From: Atherinomorus stipes
Lineage: Eukaryota; Chordata; Actinopteri; Atheriniformes; Atherinidae
NCBI GenBank assembly: GCA_023101725.1
Contig: JALJCO010012849.1
Span: forward strand, 806,001-870,000
Direction of reading: 5' to 3'
Length of the DNA stretch: 64,000 bases
The notes under the pieces are model-generated. The model saw nothing but the letters and a program-made list of their open reading frames with translations, did not search any database and was not told the DNA's origin. Shown here piece after piece: positions 47,435-59,100 of this stretch (the stretch's first letter is position 1; every line of letters starts with the position of its first letter). A program made the position numbers and the translations under genes.

Positions 47435-50400
47435 ATGAGCTCTGGTAAGTGTCACAAAACCGTTCAAGTAGAGAAAAGCGGAGGTATCGCGGGATCTTAT
47501 GATAACCAACGTCATTTATGTCTGCGCAATTATTTGTTTAGTGACATACCTTGAATTAAGATAAACTTTTAACTTTTTTTTAAGGAAAACTAGCAAGATG
47601 CTAGGCTAACCCATAAATCAGAGAGAGAGAAATGGTGGATATTTTGTGTTATTTTAGAGTGTCACAAGCATAGTCTGTAAGTTTAGAGCTGAATGGAGCA
47701 ATCAGAAATTTGAAGATAAAATTTTGGCAGTTGTATCAGTTTAGACGCATTTATTTGTTTATTTTTTTAAAGTTTATTTTTAGTAGCTGCATATTGTAGC
47801 CCTGCCCTTCTTAACGACTCCTGAACATGTGAATGCCAATACCTCGTTGAAGTTGTGCTAAACATGAGCATTGTTTACTGTCACGGTTTCTACAGAGGTC
47901 TGCCCTTTTTGTGGGAAAACGTACAAAAGGCTGAAGAGTCACCTGCCGCACTGCAAGGCAGCAGCGAGCTCCAAAACATTTCCAAGCAAAGAAGATGTCA
48001 TTGCCAATCCGACATCATCTTCTCTGCTGGCTGCAGTGCTGCCCAAAACAACCGCAAAGGGAAAGAAGTCCACGCAGACATCATCAGTGACAACAAATCA
48101 GAAAAGCAAAGGGGTGACTGCATCCTCATCGGAACCACTGCTGTCATCAATACAGCCAAATAAAGCACTGTCATCAGCTTCACCATCTGCCACGAAAAAG
48201 AAGAAGAAACTGTCTGATCAAATCAAAGATGCCATCATTTTCTCATCTCCCTCTCCTCCTGTCTCTAAGCCAAAAAAGAAGAGTCTGCGTGCTTTGCTAG
48301 AGGCTGCAAACTTTGACCAGGTAACAAAGGGATCACAAGAGTCAGAGACCATAGCTAACCCAGACAAAGTTTCAACAAAAGATGCCAGTCTTACCCTTCT
48401 GTCTGCAGACACTAAACCTAAAGATGCTCCGAAAAAGAAGGTATCAAAGACAAAGAAGGCTGTTTCTACTACCAAAAGCACCTCCAAATTTCTGGACTCT
48501 ACGGTGAATGAAAGTAGAACGAGACCCCATGAAAAAGGCAACTTCTGGGAGGATAGTGAGGGAGAGGTAGAAGATCCATCTGTGAATAAGCTGTTCTTCA
48601 AATCTGGAACTGGTCAGCAAGGGAAGGTTACTCTTCAAGATGTTAAATCTACTTTAGGCCGAGCGAACACCCGCCGTCAGTCCAGCAAGCCGAGCATCCT
48701 GAGCCACATTGAAGCTGCTGACAACCTCGGCAGCAAAATCAGATTTGACTCCGATCTCAGTCCAGTCCCACTTCCAGTGGAGAACCAAAAAGATGCTGCC
48801 AGCTGCTTGGTCACCCCAGCAGTCCTGTCAGACAGCCTGCCCAGCACCACCTCCCAACAGACAGAAGTAAAGTCAGTTCGGAAAAAGTCTGAACAAACAT
48901 CTCTAATCCCTCTGCAAGATGATGCATCTCGTAAGCTGGAACCAACCTCTCCCGCTGCTTACCTTCCCTCAGCTAGTGTGTCGTCTCAGGCGTGGCAAAC
49001 CGCGCCCTCTCCAAGTGCAGACAGCTTTAATAAAGGGCCGAAGGTGGATCATCATATGGCAGGGCTCCTCTCCATATCCCCGCCCCTCCACCAGATATCC
49101 AACCCTCCCCAGTTCCCGACAGCACAAAGTCTGCCTGGGAGAGCAGAGGAGTTGCAGCGAGAGGTCAAGGAGCAAAAAGCTGCTGAAAAGCTGACAGCAG
49201 GTCAGTATGTGTGAGGGATAGTTGAGATGGACTGCATCCATCCCCGTTCTAATAACGAAATCTGTTTTGAGTGTGCATTTCCCTGGCTTTGATTCTTTGT
49301 GGGTGTTCATGATCTGCAGGAGCACAGGCACAGCAGAGTATCGGACAGGTGAGACTGAGGGAGTTACCTGACTGGATGGCCTGCAGAACGCCCAGTCATC
49401 CGAGAGATGTTGTAGAAATGGTGCAGAGAGGTCAGTATCGCACACAGCTGACATGAGTACAGCTGCAACAGCTTGTTCATTGAGATGACTTTTAAAATGT
49501 ATTTGAATGAAAATTAATGGTACTTTCACTGCCTGGCAAACACTACAAAAAAGTACTTAATGCACTTGTATTTATAATCTTAGACCCATATTTACAAGCC
49601 ACCTTTTCCAGATGTAACCACCAGCAATCTTGAAAATAAATTAAGACCCTTCAGAAATTGTTAGCTGGATAATTTTACACTTTTAGGAGCAGATTTTAAG
49701 GCATTTAATAGCAAACATATTCTGACTTTTGACTGTTTTCCTTACTTGCTACTTTTTAGGTGCACTGCTAGGGTGGACAATTAATCGAATTTTAATCGTG
49801 ATTTCAATTTAGCCTTTTCACAATCACAAAAACACTGTAATCGAAGAAAAACAATTAATCCTGAATTGAACAGACTGGTGGGGTTATAGGAAGCAAACTG
49901 CAGGGAGTATATTACAGGAATGTATTTAGACTTAGTATTAACTTTTTATTGCTATTATTATATTGAATAGTATTCTTATTTTACTCCTTTATTTGTTTCT
50001 AATTTATTTTCGGTTTAATTTTTTTTAAAAGTCATATTTCAAGTTGAGTTATGTGGTTCAATAAACACTTTTTATAAAATCAATGAATAATCGTGTATAA
50101 TAATCGTGATTTCAATATCAGTCAGAATAATCGTGATTATAATTTTTTCCATAATCGTCCAGCCCTAGCACCTGCTCATTCATTCATTTTCTATACGCTG
50201 ATCAGTTGGCTGTTAATACAAAGTTTATCAGTTGATCACATGGCGGCAACTTGGTGCATTTAGACAAACATGTAGACACGGTGAAGATGACTTAATGAAG
50301 TTCAAACTGAGCATCAGAATGAGGATGAAAGGGAATTTAAGTGACTTTGAATGTGGCATGGTTGTTAGGAGTGTTTCAGAAACTGCTGATCTACTGGGAT

Positions 50401-51970
50401 TTTAATGCACAACCATCTCTTGGGTCAGAATGAAAATGTCTTATTGATATCAAAGTTCAAAGGAGAATGGGCGAACTGGTTGGGGATGATAGGCAACAGT
50501 AACTCAAATAATCACTGGTTCCAAGGTATGTGGGTACAATTCAGACTCACCAAAACTGGACAATAGAAGCTGGAAAAACATTGTCTGGTCTGATGAGTGT
50601 CCATTTTAGTTTCACATTCAGATGATAGGGTCAGAATTTGGTGTAAACATCATCCCCCAGTGGGGGATATATTTTTTGGTGCACTTTGGGCCCCTTGGTG
50701 AGCAGTGAACAGCCTACTGAGCATCCATCCCTTTATCACCTTTTATAGCATCTTCTGATGGCTTCTTCTAGTAGGATAATGCATCATTGTCTCAAAGCTC
50801 AAATCACGGCCAACTGGCTTCTTGCACGTCACAGTGAGTCCACTGTACTCCAATAGCCTCAACAGTCACCACATCTCAATCCAACAGAGCAGCTTTGGGA
50901 TGTGGTGGAACAGAAGCTTCTCATCATGGATGTGAAACTGACAAATCTGCAGCAACTGTGTGATGCTTCATGACAATATGGAGCAAAATCTCTGGAGAAT
51001 GCTGATTCTTTGCCACAAAGGGGGTTCAACCCAGCACTAGCAAGGTGGACCTAATAAAATGCTCAGCGAGTGCATGTAATTTTTTTGCTTACCGTATTTT
51101 CCAGACTATAAGTTGCTCCTGAGTATAAGTCGCATCAGTCAAAAAAAGCATCATGAACAGGAAAAAAACATATATAAGTCGCACCGGACTATAAGTCGTA
51201 TTTATTTATTTAAAATAGGGTGATTTTCGGATTTTTCATATCCTACTTGTTACTGCTAAAAATGACTCAGTCCGTCCAATTCCAAACTTAACGCCTGTAA
51301 ATGATCATAAACATCATAACTAAAGAGGATAGACATGTTTTTTGAGGATTTGTTGCACCACACAGGCAGAACAGCCAGATGTCCAAAATGAACTCCTCTC
51401 ACTGAGATGAGGCTATTTTGGCATTTTTGCCCTTGGAGCAGGATATAGTTGTCACGAGCCTAGAGCGCCCTCTTTTGACATTAAATGGAAATATTTACTC
51501 CTTGGCTCATCTCAGTCAATATGAATTGAGACTTAAAAATATGTTAAATTGTATATATTTTGATATACAAGTTGCACTGACTATAAGTTGCACAAGCCGC
51601 CAAACTATGAAAAAAAGTGTTTCTTTAGGAAGACACAAGACATTTTGTTAATGTGTCTTGAGTTTATAGTTGCGTTTTAAATTTATTCCCACCATAATGC
51701 TGACCCATGATCCCTGTTCCGACTTTTCTCAGGCTGGCGGTGGTATTACAGGAGGTACATAGATGTGAAAAAAGGTGGCGTGGGTGGACTGGGCATGTTG
51801 CTGGTAGGATACTGTGTGATGAGCTACATCTGGAGCTACCCTCACATAAGTGAGTGTGAACATCAATTTTAGTATCTTCTCATAGTGAATAGATGCAGAT
51901 AGCTTAAAAGAATCTGTGGCTTTTCTTTTTCTTTTCCCCAGAGCTCAGTCGTTGGAGGAAGTATCACTGA
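47435..51970 (+). CDS. C17orf80 homologue (5 coding exons)
   Basis: Human C17orf80 is a membrane protein recently linked to mitochondrial nucleoids. Exons: 47435-47444, 47896-49200, 49320-49430, 51733-51849, 51942-51970. Every internal join is phase 1 and GT-AG, totalling 523 residues. The N-terminus MSSEVCPFCGKTYKRL then KSHLPHCK forms a C2HC zinc finger (CX2CX9HX3C). The long second exon is Lys/Ser-rich and disordered. The C-terminus has VRLRELPDWM, then TPSHPRDVVEMVQRGWRWYY, RRYIDVKKGGVGG, a membrane segment (LGMLLVGYCVMSYIWSY) and the ending LSRWRKYH. Ends match the human protein. The middle is poorly conserved. The tiny first exon supplies only MSS plus one base. An in-frame ATG at 47871 in the intron would replace it with a longer leader if unspliced, but the spliced start fits homologues better. 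Confidence 0.9.
49743..51076 (+). pseudogene. Tc1-like transposon copy 2, decayed and interrupted (intron 3 of the C17orf80 homologue)
   Basis: The left end (TTGCTACTTTTTAGGTGCAC) is the inverted partner of the right end (GGTGGACCTAATAAAATGCT, then CAGCGAG). The body is collinear with 11535-12530: GGCGGCAACTTGGTGCAT, GAATGTGGCATGGTTGTTAG, CAGCTTTGGGATGTGGTGGA, CATCATGGATGTGAAACTG. An hAT-like MITE (49769-50167) is inserted just inside the left end. Stops and frameshifts are throughout. Confidence 0.75.
49769..50167. mobile_element. hAT-like MITE nested in Tc1 copy 2
   Basis: It runs from TAGGGTGGACAATTAATCG to AATCGTCCAGCCCTA. Flanks GCACTGC on the left and GCACCTGC on the right fit an 8-bp duplication with one base lost. 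The interior has repeated AATCGTGATTTCAAT words in both orientations. Confidence 0.8.
51091..51620. mobile_element. MITE of the ACTATAAGTCGCA family
   Basis: It begins ACCGTATTTTCCAGACTATA, repeats GAGTATAAGTCGCA and GGACTATAAGTCG, and ends with GACTATAAGTTGCACAAG. This is a recognisable and widespread fish repeat. The right end is diverged. Confidence 0.7.
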
Positions 51971-52442
51971 AATCGACAAAGGTGTTTGGACAAGCATCTT
52001 AAGAACAGCAGCTGTGACCGAGGAAGGAACCAACACATTTTCATCAAGTTTACCTCATATCATGGATTTATGTCTGAGAAATTATTTCCGATACAGGAGT
52101 TTAACAATTCATATTTTGGAAGACACCGCTTTGTTTTAGATTTGGGGGGGTTGCCAAAATTTACAAGTAGCTTCAGCCAGCAGCTTGTTAGCTCATAAAG
52201 TCTGGGACATGCTGAGTTATTACTTCTGCTGAAGGAGGCAGTAAGTTCTTTTGAATACCATTCATTCTAAATCATTTATATTGGCAGATTTAATTTTTTT
52301 GGGACAAAAAATAACTATTTCCCTTTATGCTTAGCTAACTGACTGCTGGTTGCAGTCTGACAGATTTATTAGTGGTATAAGTTTTATCATCCAACTTTTC
52401 AGGTGATAAAATAATACAAGCCATTCTCAGCTACATTGTTAA

Positions 52443-53137
52443 TACAGTCATCCTCAAAAATATTCATACCCTCAAATTAAAGAAGGAAAAAAAATCATGT
52501 TAGTGAAATTAAAATAAAAATTCTATGAAAATCATTACATCGATTTTGAATTGTGGTTTGAAAGAAACATTAAAAACAAACACACCATTTTGTATATTTT
52601 ATTTGTTGTATTATTGGTGTTTATTGTGCACCTTTTATTGTTTGTTTTACTGTTGAAACTTAATGTTTTAAGCGGCTGTCTTGGCCAGGCTTCCCTTGGA
52701 AAAGAGATCATTGCGTCTCATTGGGACTGACCTGGTTAAATAAAGGTTAAATAAATAAACACCAAAAATAAAACAAGTAAACATGCATGATGGGGCTCCG
52801 AAGCTAAAATCTTTTTGATGAGCAACATTTTGAGTCAATTACTGCATTCAGGTGTTTTCTCTAATGTACAAAAAGATTTCTACACCTCTTGGCAGGTATT
52901 TTGGTCCACTGTTCATGAGAAAGGTGCTCTTGTGTGTCTGGGATATATATATATATATATATTTATTTATTATTATTTTAATTGTTTCCAACCAAAGCAA
53001 TATTTTATTTCACAATATTATATTTTGTAAATTTTTATTTATTATTAATTTCTTAAGTTTCTTGTTACTTGAATTACTATTGTGAATTTAGCCTTTTCTT
53101 TAATTTGAGGGTATGAATAACTTTGATGATGACTGTG
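52443..53137. mobile_element. Tc1/mariner-like non-autonomous element copy 3, carrying a LINE tail
   Basis: The left TACAGTCATCCTCAAAAATA and right GGGTATGAATAACTTTGATG plus ATGACTGTG are inverted repeats. It is collinear with 12-525. It ends at a TA-rich microsatellite. An insertion at about 52586-52756 splits it. Confidence 0.75.
52586..52756 (+). mobile_element. Non-LTR retrotransposon 3' tail inserted in copy 3
   Basis: It contains GCGGCTGTCTTGGCCAGGCT, AAAGAGATCATTGCGTCTCA, GACCTGGTTAAATAAAGG and a TAAATAAA tail, typical of a fish LINE end. Left flank ACAAACACACC and right flank AAACACC share ACACC. Copy 1 at about 168-195 shows the uninterrupted sequence. Confidence 0.75.
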
Positions 53138-53168
53138 TATATGTGTGTATATCTGTATGTATGTATGT

Positions 53169-53204
<36 letters not shown>

Positions 53205-53213
53205 CATACATAC
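53135..53213. repeat. TA/TG microsatellite
   Basis: GTGTATATGTGTGTATA, TATG units and a TA run of about 37 bp followed by CATACATACATAC. Confidence 0.95.
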
Positions 53214-53744
53214 CTCATTACTCATTAAATTATTACCTCATATTGATGTCACATTATTATAAAATGACTTTTAATGAGCATGAAACTAACTTCAGTCATC
53301 TGAGGGGCCAATGTCCCAGTGGTTCCACTAGGTGTCACTGTTGGTCTGGGATACTCAAAACCAGAAGGGTTTGGGAGGCTGAAGTCTGCTATGCAGTTTT
53401 CTTAGCTCTTTTGTGCGAAGGCATTGGCTGAGGGGCCCATCAGAGGATTAAAGGGAAACTAGAGATTGTTTTTTTACTTGAGAAAATGTGTCTATGGCAG
53501 GAACAATGAAAAGAAACATGAACTCATGAAGTCACACTGTCAGTATCCATGAAGAGATGGTATTTGAAGAAGATGGGTACAAATATTTTTTTTTTTTTTT
53601 TTTTTTTTACAAATGCTTCCTGTGTCACATGATGTGATTATGCATGCTTAGTCCATCAGTGCCAGTGTGTGAACACTCACAGAATGGTAATGGAGGGACA
53701 CTGAAGGAAGTTCTCAGCCGGGTTGGACCTGTTCTGTTCTTGTA

Positions 53745-56181
53745 TTTAAAATGAATTTATTGACGACTCTCCTCGCTGCTGTAGTGAACACGCATCAGCT
53801 ACCGATGAAAAAATGACAGCATTTTTGTAACTACTTTTCTCAACATCGCCCCTCAGTCAACACAATAAAAAATAATTTGTTTTTCTTTAAACAATCTTTT
53901 TTTTTCCTCAATACAAAAATTATAAATATTTTAACTTTTTTTTCCTTTTTTTTTTTTTTTTTTTACAAAACAACAAACTATACAAATCAAGTGAAACAAC
54001 AGTGAAAATGGATGCAAAAAAATAAAACGTGCAGTACAGAGGGGAGAGAAAGCACAGCATGTTCTCACCAGACCCGGAGTCCGTGATATGCATCCAGATA
54101 ACGCCATGTTTTCACCAGCAATCCTGCTTTTATGCAAGCATAAAACCAACTTCCTCATGGATGTAAGTGCTACGGAGGCACAAAATCTTTAAACAGTCAC
54201 TTGAAGGTGCAAATGCAAAATCTCACCCTACCCTCGATTGTTGTGAGGGAGTTCATTTTAGAGCACAGAGCCCAGTTTTCTGTGTACAATAGCGGATTTT
54301 GAATAAAAAAAAAAAAAAAAAAAAGACAAACAGGGCCAAGGCAGAGATACAGGCAGGCTGTGATGGCCACTGGCTTTCCAAAGGGGGGAAAAAAACTCTC
54401 GTACTCTGCATAAAAGGCCTCCAGTCTACCCCTATAGCCCATTAGTAAGCATATTTCACAGCAGAGAAAAGTGGCGTTATCCAGAATCAACCCCAAATGC
54501 ATTAATCACATTTAATCTAACCTTTGGTCCTGTGTTGCATTTACAAGATCATTTCTTGCGTTCACCACAGTGCAGTTTTCTGTAGATTTATCAAAAAGCT
54601 TATTAAAAAAACAGAATTATACAGTTAACACAAAGGATTTCTACTTCATCAGAACAAACTATTGGTTTTGGCTGTAAAAACTACGCAAAACCTCAAAAAT
54701 AGTTTAAACCAGAGCTTGAGTTATTCTGGTTTTAAGTACAAAGAAAAAAAAATACAATTTTCAGCCACAGAGTTGCAGTCACCAGAACAAAAACAACACA
54801 TGGGGGGATTCTGGATAAGACCCTCTCTCTTTATATTTTTGGTTGCGCTGCTGAGAGAGAAAACAGAGGAAATGTGAGAAATGCTGGAGAACAAACTAAA
54901 AACATTGTTCTGGAAAACACATCTGAACAAAGTGAAAGTGATGGTAAGTCATAAACCGGTGTGTACGGAAGCAGATAAACACACACTGACAGACGGGTCA
55001 AGGTAATATAGCATTGATAGATATAATCAATATAGAATTGTATGTAGAAGGCAGACAAACATACATACAATCAATAACCCTCCAGGGTCATTTAAACTGA
55101 TGAGGGTACTGTCATGTTTACAACGCTGGGCAACACATAACAACAAACAAAAACAGTCCTCTGTTTTAATGTCATTTCTAAAAATGAGGAAATTAAAATC
55201 TAAATAAAAAAGATTGATTCAACATTTCTTCCTCAATCTGAGGACTTTAGCTCCACGGACACAAACTCGCTGTGAAATGATATGAATGGCTGAGTCGAAA
55301 GATTTGTCCTGCGTCTGTGTCGGGACTTGCATACCTTTAAGGTACAAAAGAAAATGCCAAAGAAAATGTGACTTAAGCACAAAAAAAGCACTGAGTGGAG
55401 AAACACTACATGACTAGTATAAGTTTTTTTCTAGTGTGATTAGGAGGTTATCCTTGTTACAGGCAGCTGAAAAGCGGGCAAATAGATTTTGGTTTTGCTC
55501 CACATGTTCACATTCTGTTTAGCCCAGCACACACTGTGTATGGACAAGGGCTTCGTACTTCTATAGTTCCTGAAACAACGGTGTGTTTAGTGCAATTTGT
55601 CTATGTGAACGTGTCTTTACTGAGCTTAGTTTTTCCACTATCATTCTCTCAAATATGTGTGCACTGCTCAGGTTGTAATGCAGGGAAATGAAAGAGGAGA
55701 TATTTCTGAATAGAACTTCATGTAAACACTTCCATAGAAAACCTAAAGTTAGGCACAGAGTCATCACTTCGTCCCTCCTCGTCATCCCTGTGGAAAATTA
55801 ACTGGCACAAACTGTCAAGTGGTGTGAAGAGAGGGAAACTCTTGCATTCAATGCTGCTTTTTTTTTTTTTTCTTTTTTAGTTGCAAACCTTACTACTTTA
55901 TAATAATGTTACAATAACACAAAACCTTTTTTGCATCTGTAAATTCACTGCATTGCACACAATCCCGGATCTTTATAGGTTAAGTGCCTGTGTTTGCCTT
56001 GACATTATCACTGACTCCAACGTAATGCCAATCAGACTACGTACATGCTACATGACTGCGTGTCACAAGGCAGACCTGAAAGAAGAGTCAACCTCTTTTC
56101 ACACAGGTGTTTGACAAAAACAAAAAAATACCCACAAAAGAAGCTGAAGTGAGACAGTAGGGATGAGATGGAGCATCAGTC
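53745..56181 (-). other. bicral: Candidate bicral 3' UTR
   Basis: A non-repetitive stretch downstream of the bicral stop on the minus strand. A canonical AATAAA on the minus strand lies at 53761-53756. Poly-T runs (forward strand) at about 53938-53964 and 55858-55871 lie inside it. Length would be about 2.4 kb. Inferred. Confidence 0.45.
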
Positions 56182-59100
56182 TTAACATTCCAGGATGCTG
56201 TTGACTGCTGCCTCTAAAGCAGAATCTGTGTCAGTGTGAGGGGGTGAGGTGAGCTGGGGCGAGTACGAAGGTTGCACCGGGTGGGGGGACAGGTGGTGTG
56301 GCACCTGGAAGTGAGTCTGTCCTGACGATGCTGCAAAATGTGAGGGTTTGCCGCTGCCGGTGCTGTTGGAGCCGAAGTACTGCTGAGATCTCTTTATGTC
56401 CAGCACCCTCTTGTTGTCTAAGTGTGGCAGGTGGAGTCCACCTGTTGACCCCAGTCCTGCAGCCCCACCCCCTCCTGGATCTCCATACCCAGACTGGGAT
56501 TCTGTCCTGTACGGTGGCTCCGCAGAGCATTGTTCCGACTGATCCCGATTGCAGCTCGTTGCTGACTGGCTGGGAACGGGGTCCTGGAAACGCTTGGATT
56601 TCATCCCACAACAGAAGTCTTCCAAAAAGTTGTCTATAAACCAGAAGGAAGAGAAAAAGAGTTAAATAAATCTTTGTGTAAAAAAATCTTCCAGGTTCAA
56701 ACTGACTTCCTTACACTTCTTTTATCAATAATACCTGGATCCACCAGCACCATACGTTTGTCTTGTGTCAGGTTGCCACGCTCCTCCTGATTGAAGGTCC
56801 TGTCAATCATCACCATCTCTGAAGATGGGCTGGAACGCTGCAGGCAAAGGAGGGGAAACTTGTTGGCCCAGTGCGTATGCTATACAGTATTTACTATACA
56901 GCATGCAGTCAGTAGTGAAGAGACATTTAGATCTTGAATTTGGGCACATCTACTCCAAACTATATAAGGAGGAGTGCAGACTGGATTTCGTGTTGCATTT
57001 TATAGGCTCCTGCCTTTTTTACTTTTACCTATGATTGTATATTGTACAAATAACTGAAATAGTCTTTTATGTAAAACTTTTTGCCATCTGCCAACATTAT
57101 ATCTCAGTTGGACCTTCTTGGCTAAATAAAGGGAATAATAGCTTTTGTAGATGTGGGAAAAGCTGGCATCATTGAGATTAATCAGCAGTAGATGGAGGTG
57201 CAGTAATAGTAGAAAACTCATGGACTGACAATGATGAAATGCTGAGGTACGACCCAAAAGAGATGTGAAATGATGAACTCCATGCCTTTTGCATATCATT
57301 TTAAAGTTAATTTTTTTTTTTCTCCTTTGATTTACCCTCTGTGTGTATTATATAACAAACACACCAGCTGATCCTTGAGCATTTGGTTCTGTTTTGTATT
57401 CTGTTGAATACTTAATTAGTACAAAATCATCTCTGATTCTATTATTCTGTAACATGATGATGATGGAAAACTTATTATTTTAAGTGGGAAATCTGTAGTG
57501 GTTTCCAATTGACATTGAAAAGTCAAAAATTATAAAATGTCTTTACGACTAATGAGGCAGCTTTGAAATAAACTAAAGTAATGATGCATAACAACCAGAA
57601 AAATCTAATATTTTATTGCAGCCATGAGGCTTAAAAAGTGCATACAAAAGGACAGACTTTAATTGGCTGAAAGGATGAAAAGTAAAGCTTCCTGGCTTCC
57701 ATTTTCCTTCATAGCCTGCAAATTATATAATTGCAACCAACTGTATCTAGTGTAAGCATTCGAAAAACTGGTCTAAAACAGGACCACCACACTAGTTTGT
57801 GTAAATCCACCAAGGGGATGTGATTTATGAGGCCTGCACATATCCCACTCAGCTGAATATTGTTGGTTTCTACACATTTTTAAGGAGATAGAGGGGGTTT
57901 AGTTGTTGGTGGGTGAAGGTGACAAGACAGTATAGCAAAGGACCTACAGCCTGCCAAGGAAACACAACAGTGATGAGAACACTGGGATGTTTCCAGCATT
58001 TTAGACTCGAGAAAGAGATGCTGTGAAGAGAAACAGCCATTTGTATTCAGCAACTAGTGACCAAAACGAACAGAAAAACTTATCTGTGCAGCAGATAATA
58101 TCAGACAGATGAGTCTGGGGATAAATCAGTGCCACAACAACAAAACTGTTGCAATGTGAATTTGGTTCAAGGATGATCTACTTTGTCCTTTAAAGGCTAA
58201 AAACAGGCTGGAAACCAACATGCAAACCTGCTGCTAGTTTCTAGAAGACCTGGTGCACAAGAAGAAGCCTACAGCAAGAAGATCATGAGGCCTATGGAGA
58301 ACACTCCACCAAATGCATCCACGTATTCATGGTCAGGGGCCAGGCCCTACCACATAAACCCAGGGTTCCTTCACATTTTAATAAGTTCAATTTAAGACTT
58401 TTCAAGACCACTTTGAACAGAATTTAATGCCCATTGCACAGCCACACTGGCAAAAACACAGAAAGATACCGCCAAAGATGGTTGAACAACAACTTTTGGT
58501 CATCATTACCTACGTCTATCATTGAAGTTTTCTTCCAAAAAAGGTAAACAAGATGTTTACACAAACACACAAACCCCAGGTGACGGCTGTGTAAAGACTC
58601 GCCCTGATCTCTTCCTGATTGGCTAATATAAAAGCTTTATCAAGATTTATTAGTTGGGAAAAACGTAACGGTTTTTTGTTTGTTTTTTGGGGGGGGTTGT
58701 CGCTATCAGTTTTTTACAGTGACGGAAATCTGTGAGAGCGCAAGATAATTTAAGACCTATTAAATGAAATTTAACACCACAACTGTCAACTTTAAGGATT
58801 TTTTTAAGGTATTAAATTCAGATTTGTACATTCAAGACTTTTTAATGTCCCGCAGGAACCCTGAAACCTAATTATCTGTAGCTGTGGAGGCTTTGCACAC
58901 CAGCCACACATGTCTCTGGATTCTCTCCATTCAGAAAAACAATATATTAGATTAAGAAGATGAGCTGCAAAGGGACAACATGATTGGTTTTTGAAAGATT
59001 ATACTGGAAAATTAGCATTATCTACACCTCTAAAAGCACTACGGACTGATTATACGGCTATCACTGGGAAGCTTTGGACTTAGCACAGCTGATCTTTAAC

